A DNA stretch of 64,000 nt from Nymphaea colorata (GCF_008831285.2 NC_045140.1:23826131-23890130), one strand, 5' to 3'; positions 49,475-62,931 are shown, counted from the stretch's first letter. A program made the numbers and translations. Notes: a model not told the origin generated them from the sequence alone.

Positions 49475-49792
49475 CTAAGCGCTGCAGCCAAGCGAAAACC
49501 TGGTCGGCTTTGCGTCAAAACTCCGGTGCTTGCGAAGATCACGGCCGGAGATCTTAGCAAGCAACGCCCTCCTTACCAAGCAGGAGCTTCCACTCGCTGA
49601 GTCGGACTTGGGTGTCAGCGACGGCGGAGCAGGAGGGAGTGGTGGCCGAGCCGCAGAACCCTTTGTGGGAGTGCCGTTCCTGTGGAGGCTGCAGCGGAAG
49701 GAGCCAGGGTGGGAGGTTGGTGAACAGAGACAGGACCGAGACGACGCGCTCGGGCTCCTTGAAGGAGACCAAGAGGAAGACGAAGATGACAT
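49475..49792 (-). CDS. Serine-rich protein-related family member (short form)
   Basis: This single-exon gene encodes 105 residues of the same plant family as the 44658 gene. It opens MSSSSSSWSPSRSPSASS, carries CLCSPTSHPGSFRCSLHR at residues 21-38, a Pro-rich linker (RPPLPPAPPSLTP), and a C-terminal LVRRALLAKISGRDLRKH that parallels WVRRALAALIRPSS of the longer paralogue. The size matches the small members of the family. The ATG at 49792 lies about 70 bp downstream of a TATA-like word. There is no signal peptide or membrane segment. The function is unknown. Confidence 0.88.
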   Translation of the reverse strand: MSSSSSSWSPSRSPSASSRSCLCSPTSHPGSFRCSLHRNGTPTKGSAARPPLPPAPPSLTPKSDSASGSSCLVRRALLAKISGRDLRKHRSFDAKPTRFSLGCSA

Positions 49793-49860
49793 GGGGAGTC
49801 TCTAAATTTCACTTCTCCGGGAAGTGGGTGAGCCAGTAGAGAGTTCGGGCTTATGTGGCC

Positions 49861-49868
49861 TTATATAA
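49861..49868 (-). promoter_or_regulatory. Probable TATA box of the 49475-49792 gene
   Basis: On the minus strand the word tatataag lies about 70 bp upstream of the start codon. Confidence 0.55.
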
Positions 49869-51234
49869 AATCGGATACAGATTGAATCCCATATGAATAT
49901 CATGCTTTTCTTATGTTTAAACTTATTTTTATAGTTATTTTAGAACATTATTTGTATTTAAAAACCAAATTTTTTAGTTATTTTTGGCATATCATGTGAT
50001 GTGGGGCAGGGTGTGATGTGGAAAAGGTTGAGAGTACGTGGATCTGATGGCACCTTGTTTGGTTGTTTCTTTGCATGCTGATTAGGAAGCCACCACCTTC
50101 CCCGGCCTTTCGGATAAGATCAACTATAAAAGGTCAAGAGGAATTAGGCCAAGTCGAAGTTTCTTTTCCAAAATTCAGCTGCACCAATGCGTCGTCAGTG
50201 GCTTAACTAAAAATTTCAATAGCTTATAATGTAAAAGTTTTCCAAAACTCTTTAAGTTTTTGCACATGACATACCCACTTAGTTAAGGATGGCTACTTCC
50301 CTTATTATTGGACATTGTTTTACAGTTAAAAGCTTTGGACTAAAATTTGGAAATTGTTTGTACAATTATCCACTCCGAGCAAGGCCGAATGTGGCATGCT
50401 CCACTAGTATACAAACATTGCTTGCAACTTACGCCTCCCTGAATTTTTTGGGGAATATAACTGCCCGGTCTGCCCTTGTATGTCGGATGATTCAAATTTT
50501 AAAAATTATAGTCAGAAAACAACTATTAAATTGATATTAAACATGGTTTATGATACGACAGCTATTTATGACAACTTTAACTATTTTTATGGTCTTTTTA
50601 ACGTTGAATTTTTTAAATTTTACTCTCTATATATAATTGGATGGTGACTTTAACTTTTTAGAGTAACATAATCATCTAATTAAGGTTTTGTTTATCAAAT
50701 ATGATGAACAACCAAAATGAAAAGGTTTTTTTAAAATAGTCACCGGAGCAATGCACATTGCCGACACACATCTCACCGTTGTCAGGCAGACGCGTACCAG
50801 CGATACGGATCGGATTTAAATACTCTCAAAAGATTAGATTAGGCAAGAAAGTAGCTACATCATTTTGTCTCTCTTCTAATTGAAAAGGCGATCTATCTGC
50901 GTTTCCAGAAAATTTTAATGCACGTGATTTTCTTCCTTCATCTTCTTTTAGCTTTTGTAAACGTACTCTTTTTTATTATATAGAAAGGAAGACAAAGGGA
51001 AAACGGACAAAGTCGTAGAAGTAGAAGGTCGGCACGTCAGGACAAAGCTTTTGATACGACTGCCTTCCCACTTAGAGCACAGCTCACTCACTTTCCTCCA
51101 ATCTTTTCCACCTTCAACTATTATTATGTTCTCTTTCTTTTTTTTTATGTTTTGTTTGTTGAGAGAACCAATATAAGAATGTAAATGTTTATAAGTTATA
51201 CTTTTTCGGATGAGCAGGAAGTTAACAATTCACA

Positions 51235-51324
51235 TGAAAAAATGACAAAAGATCGGCCCGTCTCAAGGATCTTGATTGAATTGAAAAAATGACAAAAGAT
51301 CGGCCCGTCTCAAGGATCTTGATG
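51235..51324. repeat. 47-bp tandem duplication
   Basis: A unit containing aaaaaatgacaaaagatcgg and the following cccgtctcaaggatcttgat occurs at 51235-51281 and again at 51282-51324. Confidence 0.9.
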
Positions 51325-51801
51325 AGTTTCGACATGGGCAGCAGCCAGCAGGTAACTTTCAACTCGATGGAGTACCTTTATCTTTTACAATTTAGGAGAA
51401 TAGTATCGACAACCAACCAACTATGTTGTGCTCCTTGAATCAAATAATTATAAGCATAATATGTTCAACTCCCAAGTTTCAATAGACAAGCTCCAAGGGA
51501 TTTGGTCAAGCTTATTCGGCCATGCAGTCAGTGGCTGCCTGAGGAGAGACGTAGACGACAATGTAGCTAAAAAACTTGGCATTATTGGGTTGGCGGTCAC
51601 TCGGTTCCGCTTAGTGACTTACAAGGGCGCCACCTTGGGTAGTCGATTTTTTAGTTATTTAAAAAAAAAAATTGAAATTTAAACTTAAAATTTATAGATA
51701 TTTTTGTTTTTTAGTATACAATATTACCTCTTTTCTTATTTCATTTCCATGTCCGGTTTTAGATAGGCAACAATGCTTATTCGTGGATATCCGCCGATTC
51801 A

Positions 51802-52158
51802 TTAAAAAAAAAAAAAAAGAAGAAGAAGATTTTGATTTCTTGGGCATTTGGTCGAGCTCTTTGTTCCGTTTTCGTGTTTGTTTCTGCAAAAGACAAGATA
51901 TTGTTCTTGAGTGAAGGCAAGGCGATAAGGGTAACGACCAAATCCCTTATCTAAAACGATGGAGGGAAAGCCTCTCTGCTTCTGTATTCTCCTCAACGTC
52001 GCAGTCATGGTGTGATCTTTCTTATAAGAAAGACAAATGGAAAATAGCCATCTCCTCTTAATTGCACCCCACTCACTCCGATCCCACATTTCCATATAAT
52101 GGGAACTGCGATGACCGGATGTGACGGCGATGCACATCAGAAATCCCAGCACTCCCAT
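51802..52158 (-). other. Doubtful small open frame with hydrophobic start
   Basis: From the ATG at 52158 the frame opens MGVLGFLMCIAVTSGHRSS, which looks like a membrane or signal segment, and runs for 118 codons to 51802, ending in a poly-Phe stretch encoded by an A/GAA repeat. No conserved family was recognised and the end is low-complexity. It could be a relic of a small membrane-protein gene. Confidence 0.2.
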
Positions 52159-53808
52159 CACAATTTCTAGGCGACCTACCAAAACACTCCTGTTACTATC
52201 CGCATTAATGCAGATATTAGAGGCGTTTCAATTTGAAATTCTCACAATTTGAGAACCGTGAGTTTAAGATCAGACCCTCCACAATCCCATCTTAAATTCG
52301 ACTTTTTCTCAGTGCAGATTCGACCTTTTCTCAATGAAAAGAAGTAAAATAAGAAAAGTGTGGATATTAAATTTTTGATGAACCATATATTTTACCATGA
52401 ATCTTTGAGCATGTCAACAAAAGCATGCTACATCAGAACCACATCAAATTCGTAGATTTCAAATCGAGAGTAAACAAATTTTAAAGATAACTTGGTCCTA
52501 CAGAAAACTGAAGTCTATTATCATGCAGGTGATGTGAACAGTGATGCCGTTTTCATTTAGTTGGTGTGAGCGTGAAAATTGAAACTTTTTCACGTTATGT
52601 CTGTATATTTTGTTAACAAACACAGAACCCAAGGGGACACATAATTGGTAGAACACTTAGAATTTTCATATTTGGATGTTTTTCAGAGTCTTTCTAAGGT
52701 TTTTATCTTTAACTATTCTTATACATTCTTCTCATTTTATTATAAATAACGATATCTATTAGAGACTTATTAAGCAGAATCCCTGAAGCAGCAGACAGGT
52801 TTTTCAATTTGCAGAACACTGATCCAAATACCTTTTAAGGCATTGACCACATAAAGGTTTCTGGAGGGTAAGGTTGCCTTTCATGTGACAGTATTAAATG
52901 GTAAGAGACAGCAACTAGTGCGGTCAGGCCACACGACTCAAAGTGGCTCCTCTTGGAGTTAATGTGGTCAGGTCCCTCGGATTCAAGAGTGGCTTCTCTT
53001 ATCTAGACGAAAAGAAAAGTTCATAAGAGCAGATGAACTTATAGTTTTGCCATGCAGATTAGTCCTGAACATTAACAAGCACCGTTCAACTTAAAAAAAA
53101 AAAAAAAAATAGCGCCATTGATTTGAACATTTTGCGAGCCAATCTGAGTTGAGCCACGGTCCGTGTTCTGTCCGTAGCTTATTCTGTGAGATGAAAAATC
53201 TTTTGGATATACCTGCAAAGGTCTCTCAAACACCAACCAAACTATTGTACATGGATAAAGCACAACAACCATGGCTGAAGCTTTGCTCCCAGAAATTCAT
53301 TCTATGGTTCACTAGATACCACCATTCTCATCTACAGTCTATATAACGTGAACGGCACTGATATTTTGAGCAGAATCCAGTCTTGTGATTTCACTGCACA
53401 GGGACAGGATTCAACGGAGAAGGGGAGCTACAAATCAGAAGTGCATTCACCATTTCTCTACCTGGAGATCAGACAACCCAGCAATAAGCTTTAATTGTTC
53501 CTGTTCCCCAACACAAGCATCAATCAAATTGGAAGTCTTGCATGTCCAAAGTTGCCATAATCTTCCAGATTACCACAAGATTGAGCACAGCATCCACACC
53601 ATTCATTACAGGACAGACACAGGGACTTCGTCCGACGGACAGATACTATCTAATGCACACTATGAAAGGAAGATGAGGTACAGTAAAATACACATCTTAT
53701 ACCTACAACTCAGCACCCATCACACTGAAGCAAATATATATGTACATGCCCTCGACCTTGCATTTTCAGATTCAATGGTGTTAAATTCCTAGGCTTTTTA
53801 TGTCGAAC

Positions 53809-56800
53809 CTATGGAGCCTTCCTTGGTGACCGTCCTTGAGGGATCTGATAAGGGAGTTTACTGAACTTGCGATGTCGCCTTTCTCGAGCATATATGACCC
53901 AGAAAATCAAGGAGACCATCACAGCTGCAGAGACCATGACCAAGCCAATATATACCCAACCGCTGTATTTTCGCAGGCCAGGGCATTTGGTTTTGCTAAT
54001 AGTAGAAAATGTATCACGGACAAAAGAACAATCCTCTAACTGCACCAGGAATGGGCCATAGTGGTACAGGCCATAGCTCACATTGACTGCTGCTGCCATC
54101 TGAGTATAGATGGATGGTGTGATTCGGCCGACTGTGCTGCATATTCCAGATGATGAAACCTTGCACACATATCCTTGCCAAACCTGGAGAAAGCAGAAAT
54201 TAGTCTGGAGAAGGTTGCAAAAGCAGACGAAGTTTCTGTTACAAACACACGAATTGCCAATGAGTATATACAAATGCTGTATGAATGAAGGTCACTTACC
54301 TGTGTTGCATTGTCAAAGTCTACTTCACCAGCTTCACATTGCCGGTCCATCATATCAGGTGTAAAAGGATTGCAGAGAGTGGGCATCAAAGGTCCCGATT
54401 GGTTATAATAAAATAGAGAAAGAGAAGGAACAAAATTCTGATTGCTGATGTTCATAATGACCTGATTGACAACATTAACCATTTGGTAGGTAACTTTCTT
54501 GCTTTGATAAAGAGACTCATTGGCCGTAGCAATATCAACACAAGGGAGTATGTGATCCAGAGCAGTTTTAGCAGTTGGGTGCATGACCCATTCATCCATT
54601 GCAACACACGTATCTGAGGTAGCACTGGCATAAACAAGAAAAGCCCTTCAGTTAGACTCAATTATGTAGACTAAAATATAAGTAAAAGAAAATAAAAAGA
54701 TCAATGTATTAAGCGATAAGAAATTAGTAGCTGCAGTTTCATTCAACTACTCAAGGTTCTTCATTAAACAATACAAATTCATGAATTTTCAAGACTGCAT
54801 GTTTTCAAATTTAAACTTCATAGCAACAATTAGCTTCTTGATTTATGGATTCTCCCAAAACAAAACTTGAAATGTCAACGACAATGTTTTCAGAAGAAAA
54901 TCATATGCTAAACGAAACACTAACCATTTCCTATTTTCTAATTTCCTGTACCTTGAACTGCAAATATCATATAAAATATTGAACCGCAGCTACTATATTA
55001 AACATTGTAAAAATAAAATATAAGTCTGGAAAATGTTTCCCCTTGTAGAAAGTGTGAGAGTATTCAGTTTACGTAGGAATTCTCACTATTTTATGTAGGA
55101 ATTCTCACTATATGCCCCAAATAAAGAAATGTATAAAAGCAAAGGAGAAAACTGACAAACTACATGTTGCCTAATGAAATCAACCATACATTCTACAATT
55201 AAAGAAAATTTAATCGGAATTTTCCAATACAATTTCTTTACCATAATAGAATTGCGTTCAAGAAGAAAAGTGCCGCATTGAAATTAAACAAATAGTAGTT
55301 TTTTTTTTTTCCTTTGCTGAGTAATCTAACAAATTAAAATAGCTAAACATAATAGCAGAAACGCAAGCAGACCCCAGATAGCACATTTTAACAGTGAAAG
55401 TACAAATCCTGCTATTACAAAAAGTCCAAACATTTTAGGTGGATCAGTTCAAGAGATTCGGCAGCTAAAAGGAAAACAAGTTCAGGATTAAGCACATGCA
55501 TCTCTTGTTGCACCGAAAAAAGCATTTGGGAGGCTTCACATAGATCTACACCTAGTGTGGGCCCTGTGGAAAATATTTCTAAGAGAAGTAGCTATGCATC
55601 TTTTGTTGAAAGGTGCAGCTAGCAAAACTGGGCAAGCACACGGAGACAATTGCTAAGGAATACTCCACTCAAGTGATGGTGGGAGTTTCCAACTGCAATG
55701 CAAAACATTAAGAGCCAACTTTACTGCAGTTTTTTTTTCTTCCCCCAGCTGATGCTTATTAGTGTTATTAGCATTTAAACACCCATTGACTATAGATTAC
55801 TTCCATGATTCATAATGATAAGCTATATAACTACATTAGAAAACAAGCCCACATAAACCTTCATGTTTTGTCCCTTAATAGTTATTTTCCTAAGAAGAGA
55901 ATACTTTTTCCCAACAAATTGTATTTGTAGCATTCAAAAATTTCAGTGTCCAGGCCTAATCACTTGTTGAGATATGCATTAACAAAATATCACTATTTCA
56001 GTAAATTTTTTGGACAATATGCACATGAATCATAACATACTTATTTCTTAGAATAAAGAAACAGATACAGCAAAAGCCAAAAGGTGTTGTTTTAATAGCA
56101 CATCAAATACATACGTAACATTGAAATGGGACATTGGCATGCTATAACAATTCATACAAATGAAGCAAAGCATATTCATGAATAATGTCTTAATGAGAGG
56201 ACTGACATGTGGGTTCAAAACAGAACATAATATACATATGTGAGGAACAATACAGGGACTGATGCTTTTCATAAAAGTTGGTTAGGAACTGAAGATCATC
56301 TTTCCTCGGTGACAACAGAGAGACGAGATCACTCAGAAGATGAAAGGACCAATCACAAGTGATAACACAGAGCATACTCTTTTCCCAGAAGTTAACCATA
56401 ATTAGTTAGATACACAACCATGTTATCCTGGTACAAGGTTGCCCATGGTATATATAGTGTATTTTCCCGCATTTAAGGTAACTGAAACATCACAGTTGAT
56501 CTCTTAATTTTCGCACGGATGGTTCATCCATTATGCATGTCACTTTACAGAACTAAACTCTTTGAGCTCTATCAGCTTGGTAGCATGATGCACGCTCATC
56601 ATCAAATGCAAAGTTCTGGTAGATATTAATCAGAATACAGAAATTAGCATTCTTAATGGAGGTATTACTGTTGGCCAAGATTAATGAATATAATGATTGA
56701 AAAAAACATGCTTATGAAATTTACATTAAAAAAACTTACTTGTTGAGTATAAGAAATACACCACATAAGATCACCGTACCAGTAACAAGCAACCATCCTA

Positions 56801-58319
56801 CAATCACCAAGCTGCACAAACATGACAGATTGAACCAGATCTTGGTTTCAAGAACTAAAATATTTAAACACCATAACATAAACATAAGTTCAAGTGCTTT
56901 CAGGGAACTTTTTTGACTCACATATAGACAAGAGCTTGCAGTCCGAGTATGGAAAATACTGCAAGGAAGAAACCGAAAATGGTACGTTAGCAGAACGTTA
57001 TAATACAATAGGTGCAAGAAATTAAACTATTTTGAGTCGTGAGTGATTACAAAACCCCAGGAACACCAACAAGAGCATCACAGCAGCAATAATAATCAAC
57101 TCAAGCCGCCTGCATTGCCAAAAGGCGTGGCACAATCAGGATATCAAATCGCCTACCCACTACAGCAGTAAGAAATAATAAAGAGAATCGCCCCAAAATA
57201 ACTCAAGGGTGTAACTCAATCCTCACACGGAGTCTAGAAGCTTCCGAATACCATCAGAGTTCTGTTTTGTTTGGTATTCAAGATCATTAGCAGTGGAATT
57301 GAGCTTGGTCTGAATTGTATCAATTTTCTTCTGATCATCCGCAGGAAGAAAGACCTGATCCACTGTAATTGTCTTGGCAGCAGCCAAGTAATTGGAAAAG
57401 TTTCTCAGATTGCTCACTGTGAGATTCGCCTGACCAACGACATAATTGAGGGTACTTGTAGTGCTGCTGTGGAATTCGCCCTGCCCGTTGTACAACACCA
57501 CGCAGCCCACGCTGACCAACCAAAAAGAAAGAAAGTTCAAGAAAATGTACGAAAAAAAAACAAAAAGAAAAACAAAATGGTAGGAACTTGGTAGAAGATG
57601 ATTGAGTACATGGCAGCGATGGTGAAAACGATGAGGAAGAAGAGGGATAGAGCATAGGCCGTTCTGGAATAAGGATAGCCACGTCTCCGCTCGGGGAAGC
57701 AGCAATAGCAGCAAACAGCGAAAAATAGTGTCAGACCGAAGATCACGAACCAAGCAGCAGCGATGGCAAAGAGTGGGGCTGCGGTGAAACCAACCGACTG
57801 CAGAAGTCGAATCAGAGACTCATAACCTCAGGATCATATTTCATACAATCAAATGGAGAGCGAAAGAAAAATGCAGAGAGAGAGAGAGAAAGAGAAACCA
57901 ACAGCCCAATAATGAATGCTGCTGATATTCCATCCCCCACTGTAGCGTTTGAAGCCGTCCAATGGGTCCTTCCTGTAAGTTCGATTCGCAGCAAGGATGA
58001 ACGAGCTGTTCTCCTTCACAGCCTCCCCTGGAGAAGGCGCAATCTCTGCCAAAACCCTCCTCTCCGTGTCAAACAAACTACGACTCACCTCTTCTCCTTT
58101 CCTTTGTGGAACAACGAAGCTGAAACTCACCTCCCCTGTACACACGCACGACATACACAGTCATGAAAAAGCCTCCGCAAATGATCCGAACCAGACACAT
58201 TTTAGCTGAACCATACCTGCAAAGGAGAAGGTCTCCGCATGGAAGCAGAGCGTGGGAAGGAAGAAGACACAGAGGCAGAGAATAGGAAACACGCATTTGG
58301 TTTTCAGAAAACCCACCAT
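53809..58319 (-). CDS. Plant multi-pass transmembrane protein (Arabidopsis At2g12400/At2g25270-like)
   Basis: This protein of unknown function has 558 residues. Coding exons (minus strand) are 58217-58319, 57903-58135, 57610-57797, 57227-57511, 57051-57109, 56922-56958, 56740-56811, 54300-54624 and 53809-54183. A signal peptide (CVFPILCLCVFFLPTLCF) leads into an extracytosolic part ending DPLDGFKRYSGGWNIS. Hydrophobic segments follow at about 114-143 and 159-183, then a loop with FHSSTTSTLNYV and several N-x-S/T sites, two or more segments (LIIIAAVMLLLVFLGF and VGWLLVTGTVILCGVFL), a Cys-rich loop with CNPFTP and CSTVGRITPS, and a last segment at about 509-532 before a basic tail (RERRHRK). 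The layout resembles tweety-like topology, but homology is not claimed. The 37-bp exon was placed by frame and by FSILGLQALVY; the preceding donor is TTTT/GTAATC. The exon 2 donor (GCT/GTTGGT) is weak. Confidence 0.88.
54625..56739 (-). other. Long intron of the membrane-protein gene
   Basis: The 2.1-kb intron is AT-rich. It holds a local duplication near 55070-55110 (taggaattctcacta twice) and nothing else I can support. Confidence 0.7.
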
Positions 58320-58340
58320 GTTGCTGCTTTCTTTCTGCAG

Positions 58341-58344
<4 letters not shown>

Positions 58345-58374
<30 letters not shown>
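58345..58374. repeat. (GA)n microsatellite in 5' leader
   Basis: Fifteen GA units lie 26 bp upstream of the minus-strand start codon, so the transcript leader would carry a CT run. Confidence 0.9.
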
Positions 58375-58376
<2 letters not shown>

Positions 58377-61300
58377 GTTGAGTGGTTAAAGCTTTCTCAT
58401 GTCAATATCACCGTTGGTGGAGAGAGAGAAAGAGAGGAGAAGGAGGAGGGGATTGAAGCTTCTAGCAGAAACAGTGTTAACGCGCTCTCTTTTGTGAAAA
58501 ACACACCAAAAAGGTGACCTGTCCGTTCCCTCCTCCCCCTTACTTTTCAAAGACTCTTTTCGCAGCATAGTTAACCTCGGTATCCGGTTCTTCTCTCTCA
58601 TCAGTCATATAATAACAACACACATATTGAAAATGGAGCCAGATTGTCTGCATTTACAGTTGCACAGTATGTCTTTAATTCATAAGACGCATGTTTGGAG
58701 GCGTTCCCTTTCTTTTATATTAATCAGAAGAGAGAAGCCAGAAGCCACCACAATGAGGGATTGAGGGGACTAATTACAACACTAAACAGTACCCAAGTTA
58801 AGATCTCGGAGAGGGAGATAAATAAGAGTTTGTAATTTTTCCCGGAGATAAAAGAGTTTGTAACGTAGAGCCAACAATGGCGGATTGGTCAAAAACGTGT
58901 ACTGACAGCAAACCAGACCCTTCTGAGGTCTGAACTTTCCTTTTTCTCTACGGCTTTGAGGATCTACCGCACCCAACGTAAGGGACGGCTCACTTTTTAT
59001 AGGGATCAGTGGCAGGAGAAGAAGAAAATCAGTTTCTTTACCAAAAATAGAAAAAACCACCAACTTTTACTTCAGAGAAAAATATATGAATAATAGACGT
59101 AACGTAACAGACACAGAAAGATCATAAAGGCGTTCACCGTTGAAATATTGAACAAGATCGACAAATGAAGTAGCCCATTGAATTACTGAGTTGCTGTCGT
59201 CTTTCGATGAACGTGGAGCTCCTTCTTCTTTGACGCATGAAGGTGCCAGATGTTCATGGCTCACCACTCCGCTTATATTCAAATGTCAACACAAACTTTC
59301 CCAGTTGGATATTTCTCGATATGATGCATGTTGGCGACACTGAAAGGGGCCAATTCATAGAAATATTTGTACTATCTGCAGAAAACTAAATTGACATGAA
59401 ATAAGTGACTTTCAGATCTCAAATTTTTTGCAGGAAAACCTTTCGTGGACATGACCTCTGTGATTTTACTCGACAACAACCAACCTTGAATTGCTAAGCA
59501 GGCTGAAATACATTTTGGTTCTGATCAATTTTTTTTAGTAATGACAAGTCGATTCACTATCCCATACCAACATGGGAAAAATGCTTCGAATTTTAATAAA
59601 AAACAATTTGATTGTGAAAGGATTTATGAAGTACATCGGAATAAAAAATATTCATATGAAACATGGTGATCTGTTTGGTGCAATCGAAGACACCTGCTTA
59701 GTCCCTTTACGCACAATGGGGGCACGGGCTTTGGTTCCTTCTCAAATTTTTAAAAAATTCAAAAATTTATATGTAAACTTAAAACAATACAATGTCATTT
59801 AAAAATTTGTAAAAGTTTATTTCAATCTTTGTTAAAATTTTGAAACTATAGTTCAAACCTTGCATTATATCAAGGTTGAGTTGGTATTATGGCATTTCGT
59901 CAGCAACGATACAATGTCATAACAAAAAAACTTGTATTATGTCATCTCATTAGCAATGATATAATGTCATAATAAAAAACTTTCGTTGCTACCTATCGTA
60001 AGTTGATTATTGTATTAATACAAACGTGAATAAAATATCATAATAAATTAACAACGTGATGTAAACAATGGGTAATCTAGGTGATGTAAAGGAAACAAAC
60101 TCTATTTTTCATCTAATTGTTTTCATATTAGCGTGAGGAGTAGGTTATATGTGATGACTCTCAAAAAGAGACCGTATGTTGTAAGCTACAAATGATCAAA
60201 ACGGCCTTATTTGTTATATACAAGAATCCCCTATAAAGAAAAAAGTGGAACTCGAAAAATAAATCTCTATAAAATTATAAAAATACTCATCAATTAAGAA
60301 GGTGGGAACATGCGTTCACATGTTGGTGAGATAAAGCGTGTTAATAATAGTTGCTAATAACTAGCTTTGCACTTTTTTTTGAGTTTTAATTGTCTTTTTA
60401 GGAATATATCAAAAGTTTTAAAACTTGAAATTTTGTAAAAAAAAAAAAAGGATAATGACTCTATACCCTAAGGAGATGAATAGTGGAATGAACGTTTCGG
60501 CTTTCTACCAAACGGTGGGAAAAAACTACTGCAGGCATTTGAAAACTACAAAAATTTAATTTTTAAAGACATGAAATTTTACATGGTCGGCTAGCTTCAA
60601 AGTCACACCAATATCGATATACGTTTAAAATAAGAGGTTTATTTAGCATATATAAAAATTTGAAAAATTATATTTCTGTCCTTAATAAAACTTTAAAACT
60701 ATAATTCGGCTAAGAGTAATTCGGCTTCTCTTAATGAAAAAAACCTTTAAAACTATAATTGGGCTCCTCTTCATAGGCTCACATCTTTGCTGCCATCTCA
60801 TTTTCCTGTTGTGCATTTGTAATGGAAACAGTGAGATATGCAGAGTTCGTACAATATATATTGGACAATCAAACTGAGGATTCCAAACCCAAGGATGCAA
60901 TCGGTTTTGAGAAAGATATCATTTAGACGCCGTGAAATCATCTTTTCCCCCTTGAAACAGCAGGCTATCGCCTGAGACGGCCATTTCCCACTTCCGAACT
61001 CCGGCAACATGAACTGAGGAATCTCTCTCTTCCCTCTCTCTGCTTTTCAACTTGATGGCTAGCTCGTATGGTTTATGCCTTATATGGAGAAAGATATGTT
61101 TTGAGAGATTCTGAAAAGCCAGTGTCATATATATACTTATATATATAGTATTAATTTCATCAACAATTATTTGCATACCTCAAAAGATTAACAGACACCA
61201 ACTGAGACATAAAAGACACGAACTGAGTCGAGTTTAAATGAGTCGAGCTTGTGTAACATGAACACAATTTATAACTAGAGTTTCAACTCAAACTCAAGCT

Positions 61301-62931
61301 CCAGCGGAGCATATATAAGCGAGTTCAAATCGAGCCAACTGATTGGACATCCCTACGAACATCAACCACAACGATGCTGTCCAATATAAGCAGCAACAAT
61401 GAAGTGTCAGTTTCAGCTCATGACGGGGAGTCTTTAGCTCAATTAAACTGACAATCTTCGCTTTCAAAGGAGTGGTTAATTTTTTTTTTAGTTATAAGAA
61501 AAGTTTAAAAATTATCTCCTAACGGCTGGGTCACGAGAAAATTATATTTTATTAATAGAATCCGCGCGATGCACATATTCCCATGTGGGATGATTTATCA
61601 ATTAATCTTTTTAAAAGTTTCCTTCATTTTTAAACTTTATTGAAGTATCTTTTATGAATTTGAGCCGGAAATGTCAAACCATGTGGGCCAATCGACACAC
61701 AGGTTGGGGTACAAAGGCATTGGGCTGAAGCACACAGTTCACATGGTTCAGCCCTACTCAAGTCCACACTGCCAGTTTTGATGAAGGTAAAATACAATTT
61801 TATTGAGGCTATGTTTGATGGCCTTGAATATTGGATATAAGATATGAGATTATTTGAGATCCTCATGAATTTTCAATCAAAAAATGTGGATTTTATAACG
61901 GAATTGTAACAACCTGACTCACTCTTGATCTCGAGTCTTAGTTTGACGGATCTCAACCTGCCCCCTAACAGTTTCAATTCCAATATCAACAAAATTAAGA
62001 ACCAGAACAACCATGTAGTTAATAACCCCCTTTGTTAGATTCAAAGTTTTCCCAAGTAAAAATAATCCATGATTTTTTCAAACTAGCAGATCTCTAAGCA
62101 CAAATCCAATCCATCCAAATTGATAGTCATGAGTTTCTTTTTCTCGTTACTTCATAATTTTTTTTTTTAAGGAAAAAAGGGGCTACATGGTTGCGGTCCT
62201 TGAGGATCAATGATTTCAATTTTGCTAAAAGGCAGCTGTAGTTAGATTTAAGCATGATAGCAGTGGTATCTCTGGGGATGGGAAAAAAAATTGGAAACTT
62301 ATGCCCTCTTAGAATGAAATATCTTTCTTCGAATGACATGAGTTGTGAGCGTTAATAGTCATGAAAATCTTAAATTAAGGCATAATCACATACAATGATG
62401 TAGCTTATTAACCTCTTTCATTTCATATATATAGACAGAAATATAAGATCAAAAAATAATTAATATCTTAATAGCAAGAGAAGATAAAATGGTAACTCCC
62501 TTAAAAAAAAAAAACTCGGTTGTGTGTTACTTAATTATTTAAAAACAGGGGAGCGTGACACTTAATAATTCAATATCGAAACTAACAAAAGAGTCATCGT
62601 CTCCAAAGGAGTTTTAAATTAGAAATGCCGTTGGAAATAATATTTTTGGCCGCCGTAGCTCAGAAACCAGCGCAAAAAGCATATTCCGGATTTTGTGAAG
62701 GCGTCGAAAACAGGTGAGAAGAGCTTGATCTACAGGTTCATCATCAGGTATTAACTTGGCATGAGCAGGTGAAGCTGGTGACCGCAAGATCACAAGCTAA
62801 ACCGACTAGTCAGAGAAGGACTGGTAGTTTTCCCGCCATCTTAAGCTAACCTGAACGCCATCGCCGACCATCTTGAGTTCGCGATCAGTTTTCGCGGCGG
62901 AAGCAGCCGATTCGTCTCTGCGTTTAGGGCC
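58375..62931. other. Gene-poor stretch between membrane-protein gene and glycine-rich gene
   Basis: The first 600 bp probably contain the promoter of the 58319 gene. From 59700 to 60760 there are several degenerate copies of a motif like aaaatttgaaaaattatattt followed by ttttgaaactatagttca, which also appears near 41045-41130 and looks like a dispersed transposon remnant. At 61200-61350 gagtcgag / gagcttg words resemble the interior of the hAT MITE at 38964. No gene is recognised. Confidence 0.5.
59886..59978. repeat. Imperfect tandem repeat, about 50-bp unit
   Basis: The words catttcgtcagcaacgat and catctcattagcaatgat, each followed by acaatgtcata or ataatgtcata, occur about 50 bp apart. 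Confidence 0.6.

Larger units (their letters stand above)
49869..53808. other. Intergenic stretch before the membrane-protein gene
   Basis: Mostly AT-rich DNA with a 47-bp tandem duplication at 51235 and a doubtful minus-strand open frame at 51802-52158. The last several hundred bases up to 53808 are probably the 3' UTR of the minus-strand gene that ends there. Nothing else is supported. Confidence 0.55.

Noticed and set aside
59067-59282. Minus-strand frame opening MNISGVVSHEHLAPSC
   Set aside because: Short, no recognised family, no supporting splice partner.
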